From Antiquaquibacter metalliresistens (GTDB lineage Bacteria; Actinomycetota; Actinomycetes; Actinomycetales; Microbacteriaceae), in the NCBI RefSeq assembly GCF_029211225.1, contig NZ_JARGEM010000004.1, positions 267,945-331,944 of the forward strand: a stretch of 64,000 nt of DNA, written 5' to 3'. The notes under the pieces are model-generated. The model was not told the origin of the DNA. It ran no database searches and worked only from the letters and a program-made list of their open reading frames with translations. Both the position numbers and the translations under genes were made by a program. Of the stretch, positions 1 through 8,008 are shown in pieces. How positions within the stretch are numbered: the first letter of the stretch is position 1; every line of letters begins with the position of its first letter.

Positions 1-1
1 G

Positions 2-553
2 GTGCGGGGCCCCGCCGACCAGGTCGAGTCCGAGGTCGAGGGCGGCCTCGATGGTGGCATCGGGGATGTCGTAGCCGGGCAGCGCGACGAGCTCCAGATC
101 CATGAGTCCCGCCAGGCGTTCGCGCACGTTCACGAGCGCTCGGGCACCACGCAGCGGGTCGTCGCCCACGAGCATGTCGACGTGACTGCGGATCGCGGTC
201 GTGCCGTTGCGCAGCATCGCGAGCGCCTGGTCGAGCGCGCGTTCCTCGATGCTCTCCGCGGTCATCTCGTCGGAGTAGGCGCGCCACGACACGATCGCGC
301 GCTCGAGGTCGCCGGCGGGTGGGGCGATGAGGTCCCAGGTTCCCGCCTTGTCGAGGTGCGCGTGGGGCTCGGCGGGGGCGGTGATGAGCAGGTGACCGGC
401 GAGGTCGAGGGTCGCGGCATCCGGTTCGACGGGGCCGCCGGCGGCGGGGCGCACCGAGCGCACGATGTCTTCGATGAGTTCGACGTCGACGATCGAGCCG
501 TCGGCGAGCGTGGCGTTCCTCAGCAGGCTGACCTGGCGGGGAAGGGTGGGCAC
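2..553 (-). CDS. Amidohydrolase, cytosine-deaminase-like (N-terminal part, locus A)
   Basis: Partial gene: about 184 residues from a GTG start at 553, running off the left edge. The metal-binding signature HAHLDKA lies at residues 64-70, and GTTAIRSHVD follows near residue 115; both are typical of cytosine-deaminase/N-isopropylammelide-type amidohydrolases that hydrolyse C-N bonds in ring substrates. It closely resembles the complete amidohydrolase at 37975-39198 (shared [12 protein letters not shown]). It is divergent from the XRE-cupin regulator at 731, which is probably its local regulator. No clear ribosome binding site precedes the GTG. The C-terminal metal ligands are outside the window, so activity cannot be judged. 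The family call is solid; the substrate is unknown. Confidence 0.8.
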   Translation of the reverse strand, partial: MPTLPRQVSLLRNATLADGSIVDVELIEDIVRSVRPAAGGPVEPDAATLDLAGHLLITAPAEPHAHLDKAGTWDLIAPPAGDLERAIVSWRAYSDEMTAESIEERALDQALAMLRNGTTAIRSHVDMLVGDDPLRGARALVNVRERLAGLMDLELVALPGYDIPDATIEAALDLGLDLVGGAPH

Positions 554-613
554 GGCGCTCGGCTTTCGGGAGGTGAGACGTGATCGGTGCGCCGTCGAAC
601 CGATTGCAGGAAT

Positions 614-679
614 GTTGATGTGCTCAACAGGGATGAATCTAGGCAGCGCTCGTTTCCGGCGCGTAACGCGATCGTTTCC
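614..679. promoter_or_regulatory. Divergent promoter region with candidate operator repeats
   Basis: The 177-bp gap between the partial amidohydrolase (-) and the XRE-cupin gene (+) is visibly richer in A/T than its flanks. It holds a perfect dyad, GTTGA-5nt-TCAAC (614-628), and two direct copies of CGTTTCC (651-657 and 673-679) spaced 22 bp apart, about two helical turns. Such a layout suits a dimeric HTH regulator such as the adjacent XRE-cupin protein. The assignment to that regulator is inference from position only. Confidence 0.35.
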
Positions 680-730
680 ACGTGTTAATTACGAGGCGAG
701 GGGTCACTCGGCTGTGATAGATGTTCACGG

Positions 731-1300
731 GTGACTGGCATCGACTCCGCGATCGACCGGCAGGCCGAACGCATCGGCCATCGCATCCGGGCGCTGCGTC
801 GCGCGCGCGGGTTCACGCTCGTGCGGCTCGCGGAACTCGCGGCGCTCTCGCATCCGTTCCTGAGCCAGCTCGAGCGTGGCCGCGCCCGGCCGAGCATGGC
901 CTCCCTGGAGCGGATCGCCAGGGCGCTCGGCAGCAGTCAGTTGGAGCTGATGTCCGCCGTCGATGAGGCGACGACCGGTCTCGTGCGCGTCGACGAGGGC
1001 ACCCGCGGTCACTACGCCGAGGGCCAAGCGCGGCTGCTCGTGCACGGCACCCGGAGCTTCAGCCCGATGGAGTTCACTGGATCGAACACGGAGTTCGGCA
1101 CCGCGTTCAGCCACGACGAGGACGAGTTCCTGCACGTCGTCACTGGGGTGATCGAGGTCGATCTCGGCACCGGCAGCACCACGGTTTTGCGAGCCGGCGA
1201 CTCGCTCTACTACGGTGGCGGCACACCCCACCGTTGGCGTGCCGTCGAGCCCGGCGGTTACCGGCTCTTCATCGTCAAGGAGAAACCGGAGCAGTTGTGA
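731..1300 (+). CDS. XRE-family regulator with C-terminal cupin sensor domain
   Basis: A 189-residue transcription factor with an XRE/Cro-type helix-turn-helix at about residues 15-72 (LRRARGFTLVRLAEL, then SHPFLSQLERGRARPS) and a double-stranded beta-helix cupin at about 105-185 ([23 protein letters not shown]). This HTH-cupin architecture is used to sense small catabolites, and such regulators usually control the adjacent catabolic genes. The GTG start at 731 keeps the whole HTH. The gene ends inside the start of the PDR reductase (GTGA overlap at 1297-1300), so the two are translationally coupled. A second copy lacking the HTH lies at 39145-39573. Whether it represses or activates cannot be told from sequence. 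Confidence 0.88.
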   Translation: MTGIDSAIDRQAERIGHRIRALRRARGFTLVRLAELAALSHPFLSQLERGRARPSMASLERIARALGSSQLELMSAVDEATTGLVRVDEGTRGHYAEGQARLLVHGTRSFSPMEFTGSNTEFGTAFSHDEDEFLHVVTGVIEVDLGTGSTTVLRAGDSLYYGGGTPHRWRAVEPGGYRLFIVKEKPEQL

Positions 1301-2250
1301 ACGCCCTCGACGACACCGCGTACGACATGGTGGTGCACCGCCGGGATGACTCGACCGAGGGCGTCGCCGTGCTCGAACTGGTCCCCGCCACCGACCGCCC
1401 CCTGCCGCGCTGGCAGCCCGGCGCGCACATCGATGTGCTGCTACCGAACGGGGACGCCCGCCAGTACTCGCTGTGCGGCGAGCCGGGCGCCCAGGCGTAC
1501 CGCATCGGGGTGCTGCGTGAGCCCGACGGGCGCGGCGGCTCGGCGTGGATCCACGACACGCTGCACCCAGGGGCATCCGTGCGCGTCGCGGGGCCACGCA
1601 ACCACTTCGAGTTCGTGCCCGAGCGCGGCACCCGCTACCGATTCCTGGCCGCGGGCATCGGCATCACCCCGATCGTGGCGATGCTGCGCTCGGCGGCGGA
1701 GTCCGGTGTCGACTACGCGCTCGAGTACTCGGGGCGCTCGCGCGCGCACATGGCGCTGCTCGACGAGGTGCTCGCCGAGCACGGTTCGCGAGTGAGCGTG
1801 CACGCCGCCGACGAGGGGCGGCGGCTCGACATCCCCGCGCTCTTCGCGGACCTGCCGCCGTTCACCACGACCTACTGCTGCGGGCCGGCCCGCTTCATCG
1901 AGGCGGTCGAGCAGGCCGCGCGCGGGCGCCAACTCAAGGTCGAGCGCTTCGAGGCGAAGGAGCTCGGCGAGCCCGTGCTGAAGGTGCCGTTCGAGGTCGA
2001 GCTCGCGTTCAGCGGGGAGACCATCACGGTGCCGCCCGAGAAGACGGTGCTGCAGGCGATCGAGGATGCCGGGGTGCTCGTGCTCTCCAGCTGCAAGGTC
2101 GGCACCTGCGGCACGTGCGAGACCCGCGTCATGGCCGGCGAGGTGGACCATCGCGACTCGATCCTCACCGCCGACGAGCAGGCGGCGAACGACGTGATGT
2201 ACGTGTGCGTGTCGCGTTCGGCTGGGCCGTCGCTGACGCTCGAGCTGTAG
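1297..2250 (+). CDS. PDR/VanB-type flavin reductase with C-terminal [2Fe-2S] ferredoxin
   Basis: A 317-residue NAD(P)H-dependent electron-transfer protein in the phthalate dioxygenase reductase order: flavin-binding beta-barrel (RQYSLCGEP near residue 65), NAD domain (AAGIGITPIVAML, then CCGPARF), and a plant-type [2Fe-2S] ferredoxin at the C-terminus with ligands C266, C271, C274 and C304. These reductases normally feed Rieske oxygenases or heme-independent demethylases; no oxygenase component lies within the window, so the partner is unknown. The GTG start overlaps the stop of the XRE-cupin gene, giving a two-gene operon. A paralogue sits at 35223-36167 in locus B. The family is certain; the electron acceptor is not. 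Confidence 0.88.
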   Translation: MNALDDTAYDMVVHRRDDSTEGVAVLELVPATDRPLPRWQPGAHIDVLLPNGDARQYSLCGEPGAQAYRIGVLREPDGRGGSAWIHDTLHPGASVRVAGPRNHFEFVPERGTRYRFLAAGIGITPIVAMLRSAAESGVDYALEYSGRSRAHMALLDEVLAEHGSRVSVHAADEGRRLDIPALFADLPPFTTTYCCGPARFIEAVEQAARGRQLKVERFEAKELGEPVLKVPFEVELAFSGETITVPPEKTVLQAIEDAGVLVLSSCKVGTCGTCETRVMAGEVDHRDSILTADEQAANDVMYVCVSRSAGPSLTLEL

Positions 2251-2260
2251 AGGGGCTGAC

Positions 2261-2392
2261 GCCGTCGGCGGTCGGTCGGCGGCTCCGCCCATAGACGCCC
2301 GCCATCCCCACCGCACGGCCGACGCGTTGCGTGGCAACGCGTCGGAACCGGCGGCGTGGGCCCACCCGAGCCACCGACCGACCGCCGACGGC
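2261..2392. repeat. Nested inverted-repeat element between convergent genes
   Basis: Two 24-bp arms (2261-2284 and 2369-2392, one mismatch) flank an 84-bp centre, which carries a perfect 12-bp hairpin with a 3-nt loop (2319-2330 / 2334-2345, loop GTG). It lies between the 3' ends of the PDR reductase and the amidohydrolase. It could act as a bidirectional terminator or be a small non-coding mobile or REP-like element. No T-tract follows either arm, so a classic intrinsic terminator is not obvious. Confidence 0.7.
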
Positions 2393-2404
2393 TGAGTCGG
2401 GGCG

Positions 2405-3646
2405 TCAGGTGAGGCGCTCGCGCAGGCGGGCGACGAGCTCGGTCTCGTCGGCGTGCACGAGCGCGTAGTCGCGCACCACGACGTGGCCGTTCACGACCAC
2501 GTGCTTCGGTCGGCGGCCGGGATTCGCCCAGAGCAGGCCCGCGATAGGGTCGGCCACGCCCGCATCGGCGACGCCCGAGACATCCCACACGCACAGGTCG
2601 GCGGCGCTGCCGGGGCGCAGGTGGCCGAGTTCGGGGCGCCCGAGGCCGGTCGCGGAACCCTCCGTGGCCATGGCCAGCACCTGCCGGGCGGCGATGGGCG
2701 GTCCGACGAGGGGGGCGACCTGCATGGCGAGGCGGGCATCCGCGAGCAGGTGCCCGGCGTCGTTGCTGCCGCCCCCGGAGGTGCCGAGTCCGACGGCGAG
2801 GCCCGCGGCGCGCAGGGCGGCGACCGGGGCGATGCCCCAGCCCATCGGCAGGTCGCAGCCGGGGGCGTGCGTCGCGGTCACCCCGGCGGCGGCGAGCCGC
2901 GCGATCTCCTCCGGCGTCACGTCGCACAGGTGCGCGAGGGTGACGTCGTCGGCGAGCCAGCCCCACTCCTCGAGCAGGTCGAGGGGTCGTCGGCCGTACC
3001 TCTCGAGGGCGATCTCGGTGTCCACCTGCTCGTTGGACTGGGTGCGGCGGCGCAGTCCGTGGCGCCGCGCGATCTCGCCGAAGAGCTCGAAGGTCTCGCG
3101 GGGGTCGCTGTGCACGCCGGCGGGGCCGATCGCCAGCTGCAGCATCCCGTCGGCGGTGTCGGGCAGCAGCGCCTGCACGATCGCCTCAGCGGATGCCGCG
3201 GCCTCCTGCGGATCGTCGCGGGCCGCACCCCGCACGAACACGAGCCGCCCGCCGAGGGATCGCGCGGCCTCCGTCGTGGCGCGTGCGATCGACACCGTGT
3301 CGGCGCCGCTCGGCCACGTCAGGTGGTGGTCGGCGACCGTCGTCACGCCGCACAGCAGCCCCTCGGCGACCCCGACCGCCGCGGCGACACCCGCGAGTTC
3401 CGCGTCCACGCCCGCCCGCGCGTAGGCGGCCGCCATCGTGGGCAGCCAGTCGCGCATCGCGACGCCGCGGGTGCCGGGCAGGGTGCGGAAGGCCGACTGC
3501 AGCAGGTGGTGGTGGGCGTTGACGAGACCGGGGGTGACGACGCATCCCGAGGCGTCGAGCGTCTCGTCGTCGCCGGGGAGCGACAGGTCGCCGGTGGTCT
3601 CGGTGTGCTCGTCGACCATGATGGCGATGGCGTCGCGGATCAGCAT
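2405..3646 (-). CDS. Amidohydrolase of the 8-oxoguanine deaminase/AtzB group with altered active site
   Basis: A 413-residue TIM-barrel amidohydrolase resembling 8-oxoguanine deaminases and hydroxydechloroatrazine ethylaminohydrolase: NAHHHLLQ near residue 43, then LAHLCDVTPEEI and GLGTSGGGSND. Two normally invariant positions differ. The strand-5 THLAE motif reads TQSNE (metal His replaced by Gln), and the strand-8 VDGSASND motif reads TSGGGSND (catalytic Asp replaced by Ser). Strand-1 HxH-type histidines and the strand-6 His remain. The ATG at 3646 is the only well-placed start. Beside XdhC and a xanthine-dehydrogenase-type enzyme, a role in purine-like ring catabolism is plausible, but canonical hydrolysis is doubtful. 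It may be a divergent lineage or a pseudoenzyme. Confidence 0.75.
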   Translation of the reverse strand: MLIRDAIAIMVDEHTETTGDLSLPGDDETLDASGCVVTPGLVNAHHHLLQSAFRTLPGTRGVAMRDWLPTMAAAYARAGVDAELAGVAAAVGVAEGLLCGVTTVADHHLTWPSGADTVSIARATTEAARSLGGRLVFVRGAARDDPQEAAASAEAIVQALLPDTADGMLQLAIGPAGVHSDPRETFELFGEIARRHGLRRRTQSNEQVDTEIALERYGRRPLDLLEEWGWLADDVTLAHLCDVTPEEIARLAAAGVTATHAPGCDLPMGWGIAPVAALRAAGLAVGLGTSGGGSNDAGHLLADARLAMQVAPLVGPPIAARQVLAMATEGSATGLGRPELGHLRPGSAADLCVWDVSGVADAGVADPIAGLLWANPGRRPKHVVVNGHVVVRDYALVHADETELVARLRERLT

Positions 3647-3706
3647 GTGCCGTTTCTAGCAGCCGCATGTAACGCCGGTGAAACGGTGGCGTGTCACGCT
3701 TGGGTC

Positions 3707-4630
3707 ATGCACGAGATCGCCGACCGCCTGCTCGCGGCCCACGACGCCGGACGCCGACTCGTCGTCGCAACGGCGATCGCGATCACCGGCAGCGCCCCGC
3801 GCACGGTCGGCACCTCGATGGCCTGGGACGGCGAGGCCGTGATCGGCACGATCGCCGGCGGCTGCGTCGAGGGTGCCGTCGTCGAGGTCGCCGGTGAGGT
3901 GCTCGCCGACGGGGTCGCGCGCACCGTCGAGTACGGCGTCGACGACGAGACGGCGTTCAGCGTCGGGCTCACGTGCGGTGGCCGGTTGCGCATTCACGTG
4001 CAACCGTTCACCGACTCGATCGCCGACGATCTGCGCGCCGCGCGGCCGGTCGAGGTCTGCGGGTACGTCGACGAGCCGCCCGTGCCGCGACGCATGATCG
4101 TGTTCGGCTCGATGGAGTTCTCGTCCGCGCTCGCCGCCGCCGCACGCGTACTGGGTTACGGGGTTACCGTGTGCGACCCGCGCCCGCTGTTCCTCACCGA
4201 AGCGCGGTTCCCCGGCGTGGAACGTGTCGTGCAGTGGCCCACGACCTACCTCGCCGAGACCGCGATCGACGAGCGCACCGTGATCTGCGTGCTCAGCCAC
4301 GACGCACGCTTCGACGCCGAGCTCATCGCCATCGCGCTCGCGAGCGAGGCCGGCTACGTCGGCGCGATGGGCTCGCGCACCACGCACGATCGGCGCGTCG
4401 CATCCCTGCGCGAACGCGGGCTGGATGCCGCGACCATCGCCCGACTGCACAGCCCGATCGGTCTCGACCTCGGCTCGTCCACGCCGGAGGAGACCGCGGT
4501 GTCGATCCTCGCCGAGGTGCTCGCGGAGCGCAGCGGGGCGAGCACGCGGCCGTTGGCGGTTACGACCGGCGCGATCCATTCACGAGCCGCCACAGCCGAT
4601 CCCGCGACATCGGCAGCTCGGTCGGCCTGA
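3707..4630 (+). CDS. xdhC: XdhC family molybdenum-cofactor maturation protein
   Basis: A 307-residue protein. The N-terminal XdhC/CoxI domain (GSAPRTVGTSMAW, GTIAGGCVEGAVVE) is followed by a C-terminal Rossmann-like domain (residues about 125-270: MIVFGSMEFSSAL, GYGVTVCDPR, YVGAMGSR). XdhC proteins bind the molybdenum cofactor, promote its sulfuration and deliver it to xanthine-dehydrogenase-type enzymes; the likely client is the convergent molybdoenzyme at 4560-7148. The two genes overlap by 71 bp at their 3' ends. The start ATG at 3707 diverges from the amidohydrolase at 3646 across only 60 bp. About 35 C-terminal residues (Ala, Ser and Thr rich) go past the conserved fold and may be a by-product of the overlap. 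Confidence 0.85.
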   Translation: MHEIADRLLAAHDAGRRLVVATAIAITGSAPRTVGTSMAWDGEAVIGTIAGGCVEGAVVEVAGEVLADGVARTVEYGVDDETAFSVGLTCGGRLRIHVQPFTDSIADDLRAARPVEVCGYVDEPPVPRRMIVFGSMEFSSALAAAARVLGYGVTVCDPRPLFLTEARFPGVERVVQWPTTYLAETAIDERTVICVLSHDARFDAELIAIALASEAGYVGAMGSRTTHDRRVASLRERGLDAATIARLHSPIGLDLGSSTPEETAVSILAEVLAERSGASTRPLAVTTGAIHSRAATADPATSAARSA

Positions 4631-7148
4631 CCCCGAGCGCGTCGCGGATCGCGTTCGCGAGGGCGGGGGCCACGGGGTTGTACGGCGCCTCGCTCATCGA
4701 CTTCGCGCCGAGCGGCCCGAGGCCGTCGTGGGTGTCGGCGAAGAGTACCTCGGTGACGGGCACGTCCGCGAACTGGGGCACGTGGTAGTTGCGGAACGCG
4801 TCGGTGAGCACCTCGCCCTCGGTGAGCAGCATCTCCTCGTAGAGCGCGGTGCCGATCGCCTGCGCGGTGCCGCCCTCGATCTGCCCGCGCAGTTGCTCCG
4901 GGTTCATCACGGTGCCGGCATCCGCCGCCTGGATCGACTGCAGGATGCGCACCTCGCCGGTGCCGGGGTTCACCGCCACGCGGAACGCGTGCACGTTGAA
5001 GGCCACTGAACGCGGGCTGCCGTCGTGGCTGCCCTCGGCGCGCAGGCCCGGCACCGGGCCCCGCTCGTCGATCATGGCGCGCAGCGAGAGCGCGGCGGCG
5101 TGCAGCGCCTTGCCTGCGACGACGACGCCCGCGGAGCCGAACGCGCCCGTGTCGTAGCCGACGACATCCGTGTCGGACTGGGCGATGCGGATGCGGTCAA
5201 CGCTCACCCCGAGCGCGGTGGCCGCGAGCTGCGCGTGCACCGTCGTGGTGCCGTTGCCGAACTCCGCGGTGCCGACGCTCGCGAGATATGCCCCGTCGGG
5301 CATGAGTTCGATGGATGCCTCGGCGAAATGCCCCCGCGGTGCGATGGTCGCGATCATCGACAACGCCATCCCCTCGCCCACGGGCCAGCCGTGGGGCCCG
5401 GTCAGCGACCGGTCGAGGGCGCCCTCGGCGAGGTCGAGGCACTGGTCGAGTCCGTAGCTGACCATCGAGAGGTCGGTCTGCGCCTCGGCCTCGGTGACGA
5501 CGAAGCGATCGCCGGGCACGATCACGTTGCGACGTCGCAACTCGAAGGGGTCGATGCCGAGGGCTCGCGCGAGATCGTCCATCGCCGATTCGATCGCAAA
5601 GATCACCTGCCCCAGCCCGTAGCCGCGGAACGCGCCGGAGGGCAGGTTGTTGGTGTACACCGACTGGGCCGACACGCGCTTGTTGGCGCAGCGGTACACC
5701 TCGATCGACTCGTGGATCGAGTGGAACATCACGCCGATGCCGTGGTTGCCGTAGGCGCCGGTGTCCATGAGCTGGTCGACGTCCATCGCCGTGAGGATGC
5801 CGTCGGCGTCGGCCGCGAGCGTCACCGCGATGCGCATCGGATGGCGGGTCGGCGCGATCGTGAACTCGTCCTGCCGGGTGAACTCGTATTGCACCGCGCG
5901 GCCGGTGCGCAGCACCGCGAGGGTGACGAGATCCTCGGTGAGCAGCTCCTGCTTGCCGCCGAACCCGCCGCCGACGCGTGCCGTGAAGACCCGCACCTTC
6001 TGCGGGTCGAGCGCGAAGATGTGGGCGATCTCGTCGCGCACCAGGAACGGCACCTGGCTGGAGGTGCGCAGCACGAGCCGGCCGCCCTCGTCGAGCCAGC
6101 CGCGCGTGGCGTGGGTCTCGAGCGCGGCGTGGCTCACGCGCTGGGTCTGCCACGTGCCCGTCACGGTGGCCGCGGCATCCCGGATCGCGGCATCGACGTC
6201 GCCGAGGTGACCGGCGAACTCCGCGACCGTGTTGCGGGCCGGGTCGTGGATGCGCGACTCCGGACCCTTGTCGCCGTGGATCGCGGGGGCCGAGCCCGAG
6301 CGCGCCAGTTCCGGGTCGAACACCGCGGGCAGCACCTCGTAGTCGATGTCGATCAGCGCTAGGGCGCGTTCGGCGATCGCGACGGTGTCGGCCACGACCG
6401 CGGCGACCCGCTGACCACGGAAACGCAGCACCGGGTCGAGCACGAGCGTGTCGTCCGGGTCGTCGGTGCGCGACTCGTGCCGTCCGGTGGAGAACGGGGT
6501 CGCGGGGGAGTCGAGGTGGGTGAGCACCGCGTGCACGCCGTCGAGCGCGCGGGCCGCTGCGGTGTCGATCGCGAGGATGCGCGCGTGCGGGTGCGGGCTG
6601 CCGAGCACCTTCAGGTGCAGCAGTCCGGTGGTGCGGGTGTCGAGCGTGTACGGCTCGCTGCCGGTGACGACCCGCCGTGCCGCGGGCGCCACCACGGAGT
6701 CGCCGGCGAGCCCGGTCGCGGAGGTGTTGCGCACGCCGTCAAGCGCGTCGTGGATCGAGCGGTAGCCGGTGCAGCGGCACAGGTTGCCCTTGAGCATGCG
6801 CGGCAGGTCGTCCGGCTCGGGCATCGCCGAGGCGGTGACGACCATGCCCGCCGTGCAGAACCCGCACTGGAATCCGCCCGCGGCGACGAACGCCTCCTGC
6901 ACCGGATGCAGCGCGCCCTCGCTCCCGAGTCCCGCCGCCGTCACCACGCTCACCCCGTCCAGCCGATGCACCGGCACCAGGCAGGAGTGCACGGGGGAGC
7001 CGTCGATGAGCACGGAGCACGCCCCGCAGTCCCCGGCATCGCAGCCCTTCTTCACCTCGAAGTGGCCGAGGTCGCGCAGCACCGTGCGCGCCACCCGACC
7101 GGGTTCGGGCTCGAGTTCGTGTGGCTGCCCGTTGACCGTGAACCTCAT
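4560..7148 (-). CDS. Xanthine dehydrogenase-type oxidoreductase: fused [2Fe-2S] and molybdopterin subunit
   Basis: An 862-residue fusion. Residues 1-150 form the small two-cluster subunit (KKGCDAGDCGACSVLIDG, FQCGFCTAGM, GNLCRCTGY). After a short linker comes the molybdopterin-binding large subunit, with GGGFGGKQE near residue 400 and a C-terminal GAKSMSEAPYNPVA segment that retains the catalytic Glu. The family hydroxylates purines or other N-heterocycles or aldehydes, passing electrons from Mo through the clusters to FAD. The FAD subunit is the gene just upstream, overlapping by 4 bp (ATGA). Small and large subunits are separate in the classic three-subunit enzymes. The substrate is unproven; neighbouring purine-type amidohydrolases favour a purine or related heterocycle. 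Confidence 0.88.
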   Translation of the reverse strand: MRFTVNGQPHELEPEPGRVARTVLRDLGHFEVKKGCDAGDCGACSVLIDGSPVHSCLVPVHRLDGVSVVTAAGLGSEGALHPVQEAFVAAGGFQCGFCTAGMVVTASAMPEPDDLPRMLKGNLCRCTGYRSIHDALDGVRNTSATGLAGDSVVAPAARRVVTGSEPYTLDTRTTGLLHLKVLGSPHPHARILAIDTAAARALDGVHAVLTHLDSPATPFSTGRHESRTDDPDDTLVLDPVLRFRGQRVAAVVADTVAIAERALALIDIDYEVLPAVFDPELARSGSAPAIHGDKGPESRIHDPARNTVAEFAGHLGDVDAAIRDAAATVTGTWQTQRVSHAALETHATRGWLDEGGRLVLRTSSQVPFLVRDEIAHIFALDPQKVRVFTARVGGGFGGKQELLTEDLVTLAVLRTGRAVQYEFTRQDEFTIAPTRHPMRIAVTLAADADGILTAMDVDQLMDTGAYGNHGIGVMFHSIHESIEVYRCANKRVSAQSVYTNNLPSGAFRGYGLGQVIFAIESAMDDLARALGIDPFELRRRNVIVPGDRFVVTEAEAQTDLSMVSYGLDQCLDLAEGALDRSLTGPHGWPVGEGMALSMIATIAPRGHFAEASIELMPDGAYLASVGTAEFGNGTTTVHAQLAATALGVSVDRIRIAQSDTDVVGYDTGAFGSAGVVVAGKALHAAALSLRAMIDERGPVPGLRAEGSHDGSPRSVAFNVHAFRVAVNPGTGEVRILQSIQAADAGTVMNPEQLRGQIEGGTAQAIGTALYEEMLLTEGEVLTDAFRNYHVPQFADVPVTEVLFADTHDGLGPLGAKSMSEAPYNPVAPALANAIRDALGVRPTELPMSRDRLWRLVNGSRRS

Positions 7149-7891
7149 GCCAGCTCCTCGATGATCTCGAGCGCGAAGCGGTGGCTCATGGCGCGCCGCC
7201 AGTCCGGCGATCCGTGGGCGTCGTCGTACCAGTCGTCGATGCTCTCGAAGGCCGCCTCGAAGTCGGTGGCGAGCAGGGTGTGCGGGCGGGTCGCACCGCC
7301 GGTGATGGCGAGGTGGGTTCGGCCCGTGGCATCCCGTCGCCCGGTGACGAGGGTGCCGGTGCGGCCGAGCGGCGAGAGGGCGATGCGGCGGAACGCGGTG
7401 CGCGGCATCGGAAGCGGGAACTCGACCGCGCGGATCACCTCACCGGGCTGCAGCACGGTGGTGCGCACCCCGGTGACGAAGTCGGCGGCGGGCACGGTGC
7501 GTTCGCCATCGGCCGTCCAGAGCAGCAGCCGGGCGTCGAGACCGACGGCGAGGGCGATCATGGCCCCGGCAGGCAGGGCCATCGCGAGGTTGCCGCCGAT
7601 CGTTGCGATGCGCTGGATCTTCCAGGAGGCCAGCAGGGAGTCCGCGCACTGCTGGAACAGCGGGGAGTCGTCGAGTTCGCGCACGTCGGCGATCGGGCAG
7701 GTGGCGCCCACCGTGAGCCGCTCCGCGGAGCGCGTGACGCCATGCCAGCCGAGGCCGGTGAGGTCCACCAGCTCGGTGATCCCCGGCTGCGGCTCGGAGT
7801 ACAGCCACGTGCCGCCACCGAGTGGCGTGCCGCGGGCGAGGTCGGTCCGCGTGCGCGCCATCCGCACCGACTGCACCGAGACGAGGTCCAT
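7145..7891 (-). CDS. Xanthine dehydrogenase family FAD-binding subunit
   Basis: A 248-residue PCMH-type FAD-binding protein with PLGGGTWL near residue 27, VGATCPIADV and TIGGNLAMALPAG; these are the pyrophosphate- and isoalloxazine-binding segments of the CoxM/XdhB family. It should pass electrons from the iron-sulfur clusters of the fused molybdoenzyme to NAD or another acceptor. The ATG at 7891 is chosen because a GGGGG stretch lies just before it; an in-frame GTG at 7912 would add seven residues. It is first in a two-gene operon with the molybdoenzyme. At about 250 residues it is slightly short, consistent with a minimal FAD plus CO-dehydrogenase-flavoprotein C-terminal domain. Confidence 0.85.
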   Translation of the reverse strand: MDLVSVQSVRMARTRTDLARGTPLGGGTWLYSEPQPGITELVDLTGLGWHGVTRSAERLTVGATCPIADVRELDDSPLFQQCADSLLASWKIQRIATIGGNLAMALPAGAMIALAVGLDARLLLWTADGERTVPAADFVTGVRTTVLQPGEVIRAVEFPLPMPRTAFRRIALSPLGRTGTLVTGRRDATGRTHLAITGGATRPHTLLATDFEAAFESIDDWYDDAHGSPDWRRAMSHRFALEIIEELA

Positions 7892-8008
7892 GATCCCCCG
7901 AGTCAACCCCACGAACGTGTCGGACGTGTAACACGACGGTGGTCACCGTTCACTCGACACGCCCCCGCATGATGCCATCCGTTCAGACGCACGGGAGAGA
8001 TTCGAGCC

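Noticed and set aside
1297-2250. A complete Rieske oxygenase system
   Set aside because: Only the reductase is present in either locus; no oxygenase alpha subunit or Rieske motif was found in the window.
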